The position numbers and the translations under genes are program-made. The notes under the pieces were generated by a model. The model made no database searches. It worked only from the letters and a program-made list of their open reading frames with translations, and was not told the origin of the DNA. A stretch of DNA of 48,522 nucleotides from Paenibacillus ehimensis NBRC 15659 (GTDB lineage: Bacteria; Bacillota; Bacilli; Paenibacillales; NBRC-103111), in contig NZ_BILX01000047.1 in the NCBI RefSeq assembly GCF_004000785.1, positions 1 through 48,522 on the forward strand, read 5' to 3'. Shown in pieces: positions 34,878 to 42,993 of the stretch; position 1 is the stretch's first letter, and each line of letters starts with the position of its first letter.

Positions 34878-36026
34878 ATGACAAACCATTGGATAACGAA
34901 TGTTCGAGTCGCGCTTGCCGATCAAGTGCTGCCGCTGGCTTCCGTGCTTGTCGAGAACGGGCGGATCGCCGAGGTGAAGGAAGGGCGGCATGAGGCTCCG
35001 AACGGCATCGACGGCCAAGGCGGGCTGCTGATTCCCGGGATGATCGACGTCCACATCCACGGGGCGGACGGGTTCGACATGATGGACGGCACGCCGGAGA
35101 GCGTCGAAGCGGTGTCCCTCGCCTGCGCGAGGACCGGCTGCACTTCGTTTCTGGCGACTTCGGTCAGTTCGACGATCGGGCAGCTTCTGGCGATGATCGA
35201 GAGCGTGCGGCGTGTGGCCGGTCATGAGTCTGGAGCGCGAATTGCCGGAATCCATATGGAAGGCCCTTATTTGCATCCGAAGCGGAAAGGCATGCAAAAC
35301 GAGCGCTACCTGCGGCATCCCGATCTCGCGGAAATGGAGGAGATCCTCCGGCAGACGGGCGAACTGATGAAGATGGTGACGCTCGCTCCCGAGCTTCCCG
35401 GCGGCAAAGAGCTCGTGGCGCATTTGGCTGCCAAAGGAATCATCGTTGCCCTGGCGCACTCCGACGCGACGTACGAGGAAGCGAAGGAGGCGTTCGCACT
35501 GGGCGCCAGCCATATGACGCACTGCTTCAACGGGATGCGGCCGATTCATCACCGCGAGCCCGGCCTCATCGTCGCTGCGCTTGAGGACAAGCGCGTCAGC
35601 TTGCAAGCGATCGTCGACGGCGTCCATCTGCATCCGGCCATCGTCCGGCTCATGCACCGGGTGAAAGGCCCGGAAGGCATGGTGCTGATTACCGATGCGC
35701 TTCAGGCGATGGGGCTTGGCGACGGAACGTACTTGTTCGGCGGTCATCAGGTGGAAGTGAAGGACGGCGTCGCCCGGCTGCAGGACGGCTCGCTTGCCTC
35801 CAGCACGGTCACGATGAACATGGCGCTCCGCCAAACGGTAGAGCTGGGCATCCCGCTGCATGAAGCCGTGGCGATGGCTTCGACTACGCCGGCCCGCATT
35901 CTTGGCTTGAGCGGCAAGGGGAGAATCGAGCCGGGCGCCGACGCCGATTTGGCGCTGCTGGATGCGGACTATAACGTCCGGTGGACGATGATCGAAGGCG
36001 AGTTCGTGTACGGCCAAGCGATCTAA
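34878..36026 (+). CDS. nagA: N-acetylglucosamine-6-phosphate deacetylase
   Basis: A 382-residue amidohydrolase that makes glucosamine-6-phosphate and acetate, a step in amino sugar and cell-wall recycling. Metal and catalytic residues are visible: His59 and His61 (DVHIHG), Glu128 (GIHMEGPYL), His194 (ALAHSDA), His215 (THCFNGM) and Asp273 (LITDAL). TGGAGGTCG precedes ATG 34878. There is no nagB or GntR regulator beside it, unlike the usual nagAB arrangement. It converges on the LacI regulator and shares a two-way terminator with it. Confidence 0.93.
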   Translation: MTNHWITNVRVALADQVLPLASVLVENGRIAEVKEGRHEAPNGIDGQGGLLIPGMIDVHIHGADGFDMMDGTPESVEAVSLACARTGCTSFLATSVSSTIGQLLAMIESVRRVAGHESGARIAGIHMEGPYLHPKRKGMQNERYLRHPDLAEMEEILRQTGELMKMVTLAPELPGGKELVAHLAAKGIIVALAHSDATYEEAKEAFALGASHMTHCFNGMRPIHHREPGLIVAALEDKRVSLQAIVDGVHLHPAIVRLMHRVKGPEGMVLITDALQAMGLGDGTYLFGGHQVEVKDGVARLQDGSLASSTVTMNMALRQTVELGIPLHEAVAMASTTPARILGLSGKGRIEPGADADLALLDADYNVRWTMIEGEFVYGQAI

Positions 36027-36042
36027 ACAAGCGATTGATCCA

Positions 36043-36083
36043 AAAAGGACAGACCGAGCGGAAGTTCACTCGGCTGTCCTTTT
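36043..36083. terminator. Two-way terminator between nagA and lacI-type gene
   Basis: AAAAGGACAG (36043-36052) pairs with CTGTCCTTTT (36074-36083). An inner CCGAG/CTCGG stem (36054-36058, 36069-36073) completes it. Its right arm lies inside the end of the regulator gene. Confidence 0.85.
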
Positions 36084-37121
36084 GTTGTTGGCAGGGGCTT
36101 CTCCCGGCAAAATCCATTCGCTCGACTGACGGAACATCGGCTCGAACGGCACGAAAATTTTGATCGGCAGCGGGTACGGATCGCGGATGCATTGCAGCAT
36201 CGTTTTTGCGGCAACGACGCCGATCTCGTACGTCGGAATGTGGATCGTGGACAGTGGCGGAATCGTGTATCGCGACGGCTCGTTATCGTCGAATCCGACG
36301 ATCGCGAACTCGCTCGGAATGCGGTAGCCCTTCTCGGCAATCGCCCGCATCGCCGCCATCGCCATAATGTCGCTTGCGGCAAAAACCGCCGTCGGCAAAT
36401 CTTCGACGTGCTCGTCCAAATACCGCAGCATAAGCTGATACGCGTTATTCGGCTCCCATCCGGCGTCGATGATCCGATGGGGGCGGATCGGCAGCCCCGC
36501 CTGCTCCAAAGCCGCCCGGTACCCCCGGTAGCGCTTCTCCTTCTCGAATTTCCCGGATCGTCCGGTGCCTCCGATGAACAAAATGTCGCGGTGGCCTTGC
36601 TCGATCAGATGATGAACGGCCTGCCGCGCCGCTTCGACCCGATCGTACGATATCGTAGGAATGTCGGGGTCCGATACGTCGATGCCGACGATATGGCGCA
36701 TGTGCTTTTTCAGATGGTTGTATAATTTGGCCTCGATGCCCTCGATGACGATCATGCCCTCGACCTGGCTGTCCTGAACGGCATGCTTCAAAATTTCCGG
36801 CTTTTTCAGCTCTTCCTGCGTATAGGTGAAGGCGATTTTATAGCCGTGCCTGGTCAGCTCCTTCTCGATGCCGTCGCAGATGACCGAGAAGTAAGGGTGA
36901 TAGTGGCGGTTTTGAAGCGTGGACACGACACACCCAATGCCTCGGGCGGCTCTGCCGTCGTCGCCTGACGATTTGATCTGATAGCCGAGCTCCCGGGCGA
37001 CGTCCCATATTTTTTGCTTGGTTGCGGTATTCACGGTCCGGTTGGCGTCGTTGGCCAAGACGCGGGACACCGTGGAGACGGACACGCCGACGCGGTCCGC
37101 GATATCTTTCAGTGTTGGCAT
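36066..37121 (-). CDS. LacI-family transcriptional regulator of the sugar locus
   Basis: A 351-residue repressor with an N-terminal helix-turn-helix (PTLKDIADRVGVSVSTVSRVL, residues 2-22), the hinge region and a periplasmic-binding-like ligand domain (IGCVVSTLQNRHYHPYFS to the C terminus). The true start is ATG 37121, just before the canonical LacI opening; a longer in-frame frame to 37190 is not needed. It is divergent from the sugar ABC operon. A dyad lies inside its own promoter spacer and another at the operon's start site, which suggests self-repression and repression of the operon. The inducer is unknown, presumably the imported glycoside or its product. Confidence 0.88.
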   Translation of the reverse strand: MPTLKDIADRVGVSVSTVSRVLANDANRTVNTATKQKIWDVARELGYQIKSSGDDGRAARGIGCVVSTLQNRHYHPYFSVICDGIEKELTRHGYKIAFTYTQEELKKPEILKHAVQDSQVEGMIVIEGIEAKLYNHLKKHMRHIVGIDVSDPDIPTISYDRVEAARQAVHHLIEQGHRDILFIGGTGRSGKFEKEKRYRGYRAALEQAGLPIRPHRIIDAGWEPNNAYQLMLRYLDEHVEDLPTAVFAASDIMAMAAMRAIAEKGYRIPSEFAIVGFDDNEPSRYTIPPLSTIHIPTYEIGVVAAKTMLQCIRDPYPLPIKIFVPFEPMFRQSSEWILPGEAPANNKRTAE

Positions 37122-37179
37122 AACGTAACCCCGCTTCTTATCGGATATTGATGAAATTTTGCCGCAAATTCTACTTTTC

Positions 37180-37208
37180 ATGTTACGCAAAACGATGCGT
37201 CAGGTCAA
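37180..37208 (-). promoter_or_regulatory. lacI-type gene promoter with operator in the spacer
   Basis: On the minus strand TTGACC (37208-37203), a 17-base spacer and TAACAT (37185-37180). The dyad ACGCAAAACGATGCGT (37185-37200), with 5-base arms around an AACG-type centre, fills the spacer. Binding there would block the promoter. Confidence 0.6.
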
Positions 37209-37276
37209 CTGAAATGATCACTGCAAAACGAAATATATTTTTGCAAAAATTGCCGCAAATAAATGAAAAATATTTG

Positions 37277-37326
37277 TTGACTTTGCGCAATGAAAGCGGT
37301 ACATTTTGGATAGGAAATCGATTCCA
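37277..37326 (+). promoter_or_regulatory. Sugar operon promoter with LacI/CcpA-type operator at +1
   Basis: TTGACT (37277-37282), a 17-base spacer and TACATT (37300-37305). GGAAATCGATTCCA (37313-37326) follows at the predicted start. It matches 12 of 14 positions of the catabolite-responsive consensus TGWNANCGNTNWCA, so CcpA or the adjacent LacI protein could bind. It differs from the dyad upstream, so two different proteins may be involved. Confidence 0.65.
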
Positions 37327-37361
37327 ATCCACGATGACGATCATGAGAAAGGGGAAATCGA

Positions 37362-38672
37362 ATGAAAGGCGCACAACGATTGACTAAGGCTTCGCTTTTG
37401 GCCGCTCTGGGCGTATCCGTGGCACTGTCCGGCTGCTCGCAAGAGCCGGCGTCGGGCGGAGGTGACGGCAATGCAGGCGGAGGAGACGGCCCAAAAGTGA
37501 AGCTGGTGTTTTGGAGCCATCAGGCGGAAGCATTCAACGATAATTACAAGAAGCTGATCGACAGCTACATGAAAGCGCATCCAAATGTGGAAATCAGCTA
37601 TCAAAGCTTCCCGTACGACGTTTATAACCAAAAGCTGAAAGCTTCGTTCTCCGCGCAAAATCCGCCGGACATCGCCGAGGTGTTCGGCACGTGGGTGCCG
37701 GAATATTCCAAGAACGGCCTGCTGTCGGAGGTGCCCGGCGGCGAAGAGGCCGGCAAAGCGTACTACGAGGCCCCGCTTGGCGGGTTTAAGTGGAACGGCA
37801 AGCTGTACGGGCTTCCGCTCGAATTCAATATCGAGAACGGAGGTATGCTGGCGCATCCGCAAATGTTCAAGGACAAGGGACTCGCTTACCCGCCGAAGAC
37901 ATGGACAGAGCTGGTCGAGAGCGCCAAGGCATTGACGGTGCGCGACGGCAGCGGGATGAAGGTGAAAGGGTTCGATTTCATCTCGGGGGACAACATTACA
38001 TTTACGTTCCTGTCGATGATTTTGCAGCAGAACGGCAAGTATTGGGCCAGCGACGGCCATGTCAATTTCCAGACGCCCGAGGCGGTCAAAGCGATGACGG
38101 CGCTAAAGGATTTGGTTGTGCGGGATCAAGTGACCGATCTGACGGCCTTCGGGGGACAGCTCGATTCGTCCGACTACTTCTTCAAGGGCGGGGCGGCGAT
38201 GACCTACCGGGGACCGTGGACGATTGCCGCGGGTCTCGACAATTACAAGGCGAAAGATTTCGAATACGTGCCGGTGCCGTCCTTTACCGACAATCCGCCG
38301 TCCTTTGCGGCCGAGTCCGGGTGGGGGCTGGTCGTCTCGAAGAAAAGCAAGGCGTCCAAGGAAGCGTGGGACTTCATTCAATTCCTCTCGTCGAAAGAAA
38401 ATCTGAAGGCGTGGAACCTCGGCACCTTTACGGTACCGGCCAAGAAGGAGGTCGCGGAGGACCCGGAGTTCGTGAGCAAAAACCCGTTCATGAGGACATC
38501 CGTCGGCCTGCTGCCGCACGGGCAATGGATCGGTCTCATTTGGGACCGGGACTATTTCTTTAAGCAAATCAACGATCATTTCCAGCTTATGGTCAGCGGG
38601 AAGGTAACGGTGGAAAACGGATTGAAAGCGATCGAGAAGGCTGTTAACGAAAATCAAGATCAACACAAGTAA
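37362..38672 (+). CDS. Sugar ABC transporter substrate-binding lipoprotein
   Basis: A 436-residue type 1 extracellular solute-binding protein. The lipobox VALSGC puts the lipidated Cys at 25, followed by a Gly-rich linker (SGGGDGNAGGGDG). The mature part has VKLVFWSHQAEAFNDNYKKLIDSYMKAHPNVEI and GKLYGLPLEFN segments typical of CUT1 oligosaccharide binders. AAAGGGG is a few bases before ATG 37362. It is followed by two MalF/MalG-type permeases, but no ATPase gene lies in the locus. The ligand is probably an alpha-galactoside or other glycoside, judged by the GH4 enzyme downstream. Confidence 0.9.
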   Translation: MKGAQRLTKASLLAALGVSVALSGCSQEPASGGGDGNAGGGDGPKVKLVFWSHQAEAFNDNYKKLIDSYMKAHPNVEISYQSFPYDVYNQKLKASFSAQNPPDIAEVFGTWVPEYSKNGLLSEVPGGEEAGKAYYEAPLGGFKWNGKLYGLPLEFNIENGGMLAHPQMFKDKGLAYPPKTWTELVESAKALTVRDGSGMKVKGFDFISGDNITFTFLSMILQQNGKYWASDGHVNFQTPEAVKAMTALKDLVVRDQVTDLTAFGGQLDSSDYFFKGGAAMTYRGPWTIAAGLDNYKAKDFEYVPVPSFTDNPPSFAAESGWGLVVSKKSKASKEAWDFIQFLSSKENLKAWNLGTFTVPAKKEVAEDPEFVSKNPFMRTSVGLLPHGQWIGLIWDRDYFFKQINDHFQLMVSGKVTVENGLKAIEKAVNENQDQHK

Positions 38673-38689
38673 ACCGGGAGTGTTCAGGG

Positions 38690-39628
38690 ATGGAAAACAG
38701 CTCTAGTATACCCAGCAAGCCCGGCGGCAGAGTACTCCGGAGCGGCGCAGCCGCCCAATACCGCAAGGAAAAACGGTTCGCCTTCGTTTCCTTGACGCCG
38801 ATTCTGCTGCTGTTCGGCCTGTTCGCCTTCGCTCCGATCGTCTGGAGCCTGATCTTATCGTTCTACAAATTCAGCCCGCTGGCGGACCAGTCACCATTTG
38901 TCGGATTGGACAATTATGTTCGGCTGTTTCACGACGCCATCTTCTTGAAATCGCTATGGGTGACGTTCAAATTCGTCGCATTCACGGTCGTCGTCAACAT
39001 TGCGATTACGCTGCTGATCGCGCTAGGCATTCACCGGGTCCGGTCGCGGCGGCTGCGCAGCGTGTTCCGCACCGTCTTTTTCCTGCCCGCGATCGCGCCG
39101 CTCTCCGGGTCGGCCGTCGTCTGGGGGACGATGTTCAGCGATCACGGCCTGTTCAACCTGGTGCTGAGCAAGCTGCACATCCCGCCGGTGCATTGGCTAA
39201 GCGATCCGAACTATGCGCTGCTGTCGGTCATTGTCATGACGCTGTGGGCCGACATCGGCTACAATATCGTGCTGTTTATGGCCGGGCTCGATTCGATCCC
39301 CGACATGTACTACGAAGCGGCGACGCTGGACGGCGCGAGCCGGTGGCACATGTTCCGGCATATCACGCTGCCGCTGCTGAGCCGCTCGACGCTGTTCGTG
39401 ACGGTTACGACCGTCGTCTCGTATTTTCAGGCGTTCCCTCAATTCCAGGTCATGACCAAGGGGGAGCCGTTCAACGAAACCCGGGTGCTCGCGCTGAACA
39501 TCTACGATCAGGCGTTCGGCAACTCGAATATGGGCTACGCTTCGGCGATGGCGGCGGTGTTTCTGTTGATTATTTTGCTGGTGACGCTGCTGCAGCTCAG
39601 GTGGGGGCGGTCCCAATGGGAGCATTGA
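38690..39628 (+). CDS. Sugar ABC transporter permease, MalF type
   Basis: A 312-residue membrane protein of the CUT1 family with about six helices after a polar N terminus of 30 residues. The EAA loop that docks the ATPase is visible at YYEAATLDGASRWHMFRHITLPLL. It pairs with the next permease to form the channel. ATG 38690 is 17 bases after the binding-protein stop, with GGGAGTG upstream. Confidence 0.9.
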   Translation: MENSSSIPSKPGGRVLRSGAAAQYRKEKRFAFVSLTPILLLFGLFAFAPIVWSLILSFYKFSPLADQSPFVGLDNYVRLFHDAIFLKSLWVTFKFVAFTVVVNIAITLLIALGIHRVRSRRLRSVFRTVFFLPAIAPLSGSAVVWGTMFSDHGLFNLVLSKLHIPPVHWLSDPNYALLSVIVMTLWADIGYNIVLFMAGLDSIPDMYYEAATLDGASRWHMFRHITLPLLSRSTLFVTVTTVVSYFQAFPQFQVMTKGEPFNETRVLALNIYDQAFGNSNMGYASAMAAVFLLIILLVTLLQLRWGRSQWEH

Positions 39629-39644
39629 GAGGAGGCTGCGGAAC

Positions 39645-40469
39645 ATGAAAACGAAAACGACTCTATTCGACGGCGTGCTGATCGCGGTTTTGACCGTGGC
39701 CGCCTGCATCATGCTGCTCCCTTACGTGTGGATGGTGCTCTCGTCGCTCAAAAGCAACATGGAAATCATTTCCGCGTCGCCGACGCTGCTGCCCGAGCAG
39801 CCGACCTTCGCCGGGTACGAGACGGTGTTCCGGGAGGCGCCGTTCTGGAGATGGCTTGCGAACAGCGCGGTCACCTCGGTTCTGGTCACGGCCGCGACGC
39901 TGTTCACGAGCGCGCTCGCCGGTTACATTTTCGCCAAGTACGAATTTCCGGGAAAAAAGGCACTGTTCGTTCTCGTGCTGGGCACGATGATGATTCCGTT
40001 CCAGGTCATCATGATCCCGACGTACCTGATCGTTTCCAAGCTGGGCCTGATCAACCATCTGGCGGCGGTCATCCTGCCCAATCTGGTCAGCTCGTACGGC
40101 GTGTTTCTGGCGAAGCAGTTTATCGAGGATATTCCGAAGGATCTGATGGAAGCGGCCCGGATCGACGGTGCGGGCGAGCTGAAGGTGATGTGGCGGATCA
40201 TTACGCCGCTGATTATGCCGATGCTGTCGGCGCTGGGGATTTTTACGTTCATGGCGTCGTGGAACAATTATTTGTGGCCGCTGATCGTGCTTAACGATAC
40301 CGACAACATGACGGTGCCGCTCGCGCTGGTCTTTTTCAACGGGGCGCATACGGTCAACTACAATGTGGTCATGTCCGCCGCCGTGCTGATTACCGTTCCG
40401 GTCATTATCGTGTTCCTGATTTTCCAGAAGCAGTTCATTAAGGGTCTGACGATGACGGGGATGAAGTGA
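39645..40469 (+). CDS. Sugar ABC transporter permease, MalG type
   Basis: A 274-residue CUT1 permease with about six helices. The EAA loop is DLMEAARIDGAGELKVMWRIITPLIMP, and the C terminus ends FQKQFIKGLTMTGMK, the hallmark of MalG-type subunits. GAGAGGAGG is upstream of ATG 39645. No ATP-binding subunit is encoded in the locus, so a shared MsmX-type ATPase elsewhere probably powers it, as in B. subtilis. Confidence 0.9.
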   Translation: MKTKTTLFDGVLIAVLTVAACIMLLPYVWMVLSSLKSNMEIISASPTLLPEQPTFAGYETVFREAPFWRWLANSAVTSVLVTAATLFTSALAGYIFAKYEFPGKKALFVLVLGTMMIPFQVIMIPTYLIVSKLGLINHLAAVILPNLVSSYGVFLAKQFIEDIPKDLMEAARIDGAGELKVMWRIITPLIMPMLSALGIFTFMASWNNYLWPLIVLNDTDNMTVPLALVFFNGAHTVNYNVVMSAAVLITVPVIIVFLIFQKQFIKGLTMTGMK

Positions 40470-40508
40470 GTTTTACCTAAGTAAACAAAAGGATGGGAGA
40501 AGAGAGCG

Positions 40509-41810
40509 ATGACAAAGATTGCGATTATCGGGGCGGGTAGCGCGTTTACCCGGGAGATTGTGGTGGATATTTTTGGTATTGAAGGTATGGACGAGGGTAT
40601 CATTGCCTTGGTCGATATCGATCCGGCCCGGCTCGCCATTGCGCGCAGATTGGTCGAGCGAATTGTTGAGATGACCGGCAAGCACTGGCAGGTGCTGGCG
40701 TCGACGGACCGCCGGGAGGTGCTCGCCGGTTCGCATTTTGTGATTAACCAGATCGAGGTCGTCGGATTGGAGACGGTCAAGTACGAATTCGAAATTCCGC
40801 TAAAATACGGCGTCAAGCAGTGCATCGGCGATACGCTCGGGCCGGGCGGCTTGTTCAAAACGCTGCGCACGCTGCCGAGCTGGATCGAGATCGTCCGGGA
40901 CGTGGAGGAGCTGTGCCCGGAGACGATCATTTTGAACTATACGAATCCGATGTCGGCGGTGACGCTGCTGACGTCGCGCATTACGGATATTCCGGTCGTC
41001 GGGCTGTGCCATTCGATTCAAAACTCGTCGCGCCAGCTGGCGAAGTATGCGGGCGTTCCGTACGAGGAATTGAAGTGGAGAGCAGGCGGCATCAATCACA
41101 TGTCCTGGTTCGTCGAATTGACGCATCAAGGGAAAGATTTGTACCCGGTGCTGCTCGACAAAATTCAGGACCCGGAGCTGCTGCGCAAGGACCCGGTCCG
41201 TTTCGACGCCATGAAGCATCTTGGCGCCTTCGTCTCCGAGTCGAGCGGCCATTTCTCGGAATACATTCCGTATTACCGCAAAAGGCAGGACTTGATCGAC
41301 AAGCATTGCAGCACGGGGTATAACGGGGCCACCGGCTTTTACGCGAACAACTGGCCGATCTGGCGGAAGAAGAACGACGAGGAAATTTTACAGCAGCTGT
41401 CGGGCGAGCTGCCGCTCGAGATGAAGTCGAGCCACGAGTACGCGGCCGTCATCATCGAGGCGATGGTGAAGAACGAGCCGAAGGTCATTTACGGCAACGT
41501 CGTCAACGAAGGGCTGATCTCGAACCTGCCGCAGGACGGCGTCGTCGAAGTCGCCTGCATGGTGGACCGCAACGGCGTCAATCCGTGCCGCTTCGGCCGG
41601 CTGCCGGAGCATTTGGCCGCTTTGTGCCGCAGCAACATGGCGTTCTTCGAGCTGGCCGTATCGGCCGTGCTGGAGCGGGACAAGGACATGGCGCTGCACG
41701 CGCTGATGGTCGATCCGCTTACCTCCGCCGTATGCTCGCTCGACGAGATCAAGGCCATGTTCGAGGAGCTGTATGAGGCGGAGCGCGCGTTCGTGCCGGA
41801 GCTGAGATAG
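40509..41810 (+). CDS. GH4 glycosidase, MelA-like alpha-galactosidase
   Basis: A 433-residue NAD- and Mn-dependent glycosidase that works by oxidation-elimination instead of simple hydrolysis. The NAD loop IIGAGSAF (6-13) begins the protein. The GH4 signature IGDTLGPGGLFKTLRTLP follows. The metal ligands Cys167 and His197 lie in GLCHSIQ and GGINHMSWF. The CHS(I/V) form of the motif is that of alpha-galactosidases and alpha-glucosidases; 6-phospho enzymes and glucuronidases carry other residues there. It matches B. subtilis MelA in length. It follows the two sugar permeases by 39 bases. The anomer and sugar remain inferred, so no symbol is assigned. Confidence 0.85.
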   Translation: MTKIAIIGAGSAFTREIVVDIFGIEGMDEGIIALVDIDPARLAIARRLVERIVEMTGKHWQVLASTDRREVLAGSHFVINQIEVVGLETVKYEFEIPLKYGVKQCIGDTLGPGGLFKTLRTLPSWIEIVRDVEELCPETIILNYTNPMSAVTLLTSRITDIPVVGLCHSIQNSSRQLAKYAGVPYEELKWRAGGINHMSWFVELTHQGKDLYPVLLDKIQDPELLRKDPVRFDAMKHLGAFVSESSGHFSEYIPYYRKRQDLIDKHCSTGYNGATGFYANNWPIWRKKNDEEILQQLSGELPLEMKSSHEYAAVIIEAMVKNEPKVIYGNVVNEGLISNLPQDGVVEVACMVDRNGVNPCRFGRLPEHLAALCRSNMAFFELAVSAVLERDKDMALHALMVDPLTSAVCSLDEIKAMFEELYEAERAFVPELR

Positions 41811-41829
41811 AAAAAGGGAGGAAGGAACC

Positions 41830-42765
41830 ATGACTGTCGTCGTGCTTGGCGAATTAAACGTAGATATCATTATTTCGGGGAACGATCTGATGCCCGAGTG
41901 GAACCGGGAGAAGCTGATCGACTCGTTCGACATCGTGCTCGGCTCCTCCTCGGCCATTACGGCGTGCGCGCTGGCCGCACTCGGGCGGGACGTCCGGTTC
42001 GTCAGCGTCGTGGGCGATGACGATTTCGGCCGGTTCTGCATCCGCGAGCTGGAGCGAATGGGCGTCGACACGGCGCATGTGAAGCGCGATCCGGGGCTGA
42101 AAACCGGCGTGACCATGTCTTTCTCGACGCCGAGCGACCGCGGGCTGATGACGTATCCGGGCAGCATTCCGATGCTTCAGCCGCAGGGTGTGCCGGACGC
42201 GCTGCTGGAACAGGCGGCCCACGTCCATTTCGGCTCGTATTTCCTGCAGGACGGCATGCGCGCCCATTGGAAGCCATTGTTCGAAACCGCGCGCGGACAG
42301 GGAAGCAGCACGTCGTTCGACACGGGATGGGATGTGCGCCAGCAGTGGCACCGGGCCTCGATTCACGCGCTGCTCGGCGCGACGGATCTGTTTATCCCGA
42401 GCGAAGAGGAGCTGCTGCACATTTATGGTGCCGCGACGCTCGAAGCGGTGTGGGAGCTGCTGCCGCCGGACGCGCGGCTGGTGGCGGTCAAACGCGGCGC
42501 TGCCGGCGCTGCGCTGTTTCAACCGGGCGCGACGCCGCTGTCCGTCAAAGCCTACGATATCGTCCCGGTCGATACGACGGGAGCGGGAGACGCCTTTAAC
42601 GCCGGGCTGATCCATGCCTATCTGGGCGGCTTGCAGGGCGAAGCGCTGCTCCGCTACGCCAGCGCCTGCGGAGCGATCGCCACGCAGGGCGTCGGCGGGA
42701 CGGGACGGCTGCCGACCGAGGAAGCGGTGGAGCGGTTGCAGACTTCCGTGGCGATCCGAAGCTAA
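41830..42765 (+). CDS. PfkB-family carbohydrate kinase with atypical substrate motifs
   Basis: A 311-residue ribokinase-fold kinase. The C-terminal ATP/anion-hole signature DTTGAGDAFNAG (248-259), with catalytic Asp254, is intact. The N-terminal substrate motif is unusual: the GGxxxN of ribokinases reads LGSSSAITACALAALG (37-52). The N-x-x-E loop, normally NxxE, reads IPSEEE (189-194). The sugar bound therefore differs from ribose and fructose-6-phosphate. GGGAGGAAGGAACC precedes ATG 41830, 19 bases after the GH4 stop, so it belongs to the operon and probably phosphorylates a product of it. Confidence 0.85.
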   Translation: MTVVVLGELNVDIIISGNDLMPEWNREKLIDSFDIVLGSSSAITACALAALGRDVRFVSVVGDDDFGRFCIRELERMGVDTAHVKRDPGLKTGVTMSFSTPSDRGLMTYPGSIPMLQPQGVPDALLEQAAHVHFGSYFLQDGMRAHWKPLFETARGQGSSTSFDTGWDVRQQWHRASIHALLGATDLFIPSEEELLHIYGAATLEAVWELLPPDARLVAVKRGAAGAALFQPGATPLSVKAYDIVPVDTTGAGDAFNAGLIHAYLGGLQGEALLRYASACGAIATQGVGGTGRLPTEEAVERLQTSVAIRS

Positions 42766-42791
42766 AGCATGCGGGTGCATCTGCCTGATTT

Positions 42792-42880
42792 GCGAGCGTC
42801 TTTCTTTCGAGGGGGACGTGCGCAGTAGATTTGTTATGGGTGGCCTGTTTTCGGGGCCTTGTTGGAGGAAACGGCCGCCC
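42792..42880 (+). promoter_or_regulatory. Two hairpins in the gap before the beta-helix gene
   Basis: GCGAGCGTC (42792-42800) pairs with GACGTGCGC (42815-42823) with one mismatch and one G-T pair. GGGTGGCC (42838-42845) pairs with GGCCGCCC (42873-42880) with one G-T pair. Neither is followed by a T-run. They may be mRNA end structures or part of a leader for the downstream gene. Confidence 0.35.
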
Positions 42881-42911
42881 GAAGTTCAATAAAGGAGGTG
42901 ATGTTCACCGG

Positions 42912-42956
42912 GTGACAATGGTGGGTTTAGGGAAGTCTGCATGCAGCAGGGAGTAA
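42912..42956 (+). other. Possible 14-codon leader ORF upstream of the beta-helix gene
   Basis: AAAGGAGGTGAT (42891-42902), a near-perfect ribosome binding site, is followed after 9 bases by GTG and 14 codons (starting MTMVGLGKSA) to a TAA. A second small frame (ATG 42959 to TGA 42997, starting MPISNLKG) ends across the GTG start of the next gene (GTGA). Together they look like a translated leader or coupling device, but their size leaves them uncertain. Confidence 0.35.
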
Positions 42957-42993
42957 CTATGCCAATATCCAATCTTAAAGGAGATGAACGTTC

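Noticed and set aside
42766..42993. Possible c-di-GMP or other known riboswitch before the beta-helix gene
   Set aside because: The conserved core sequences of known riboswitch classes were not found, only two short hairpins.
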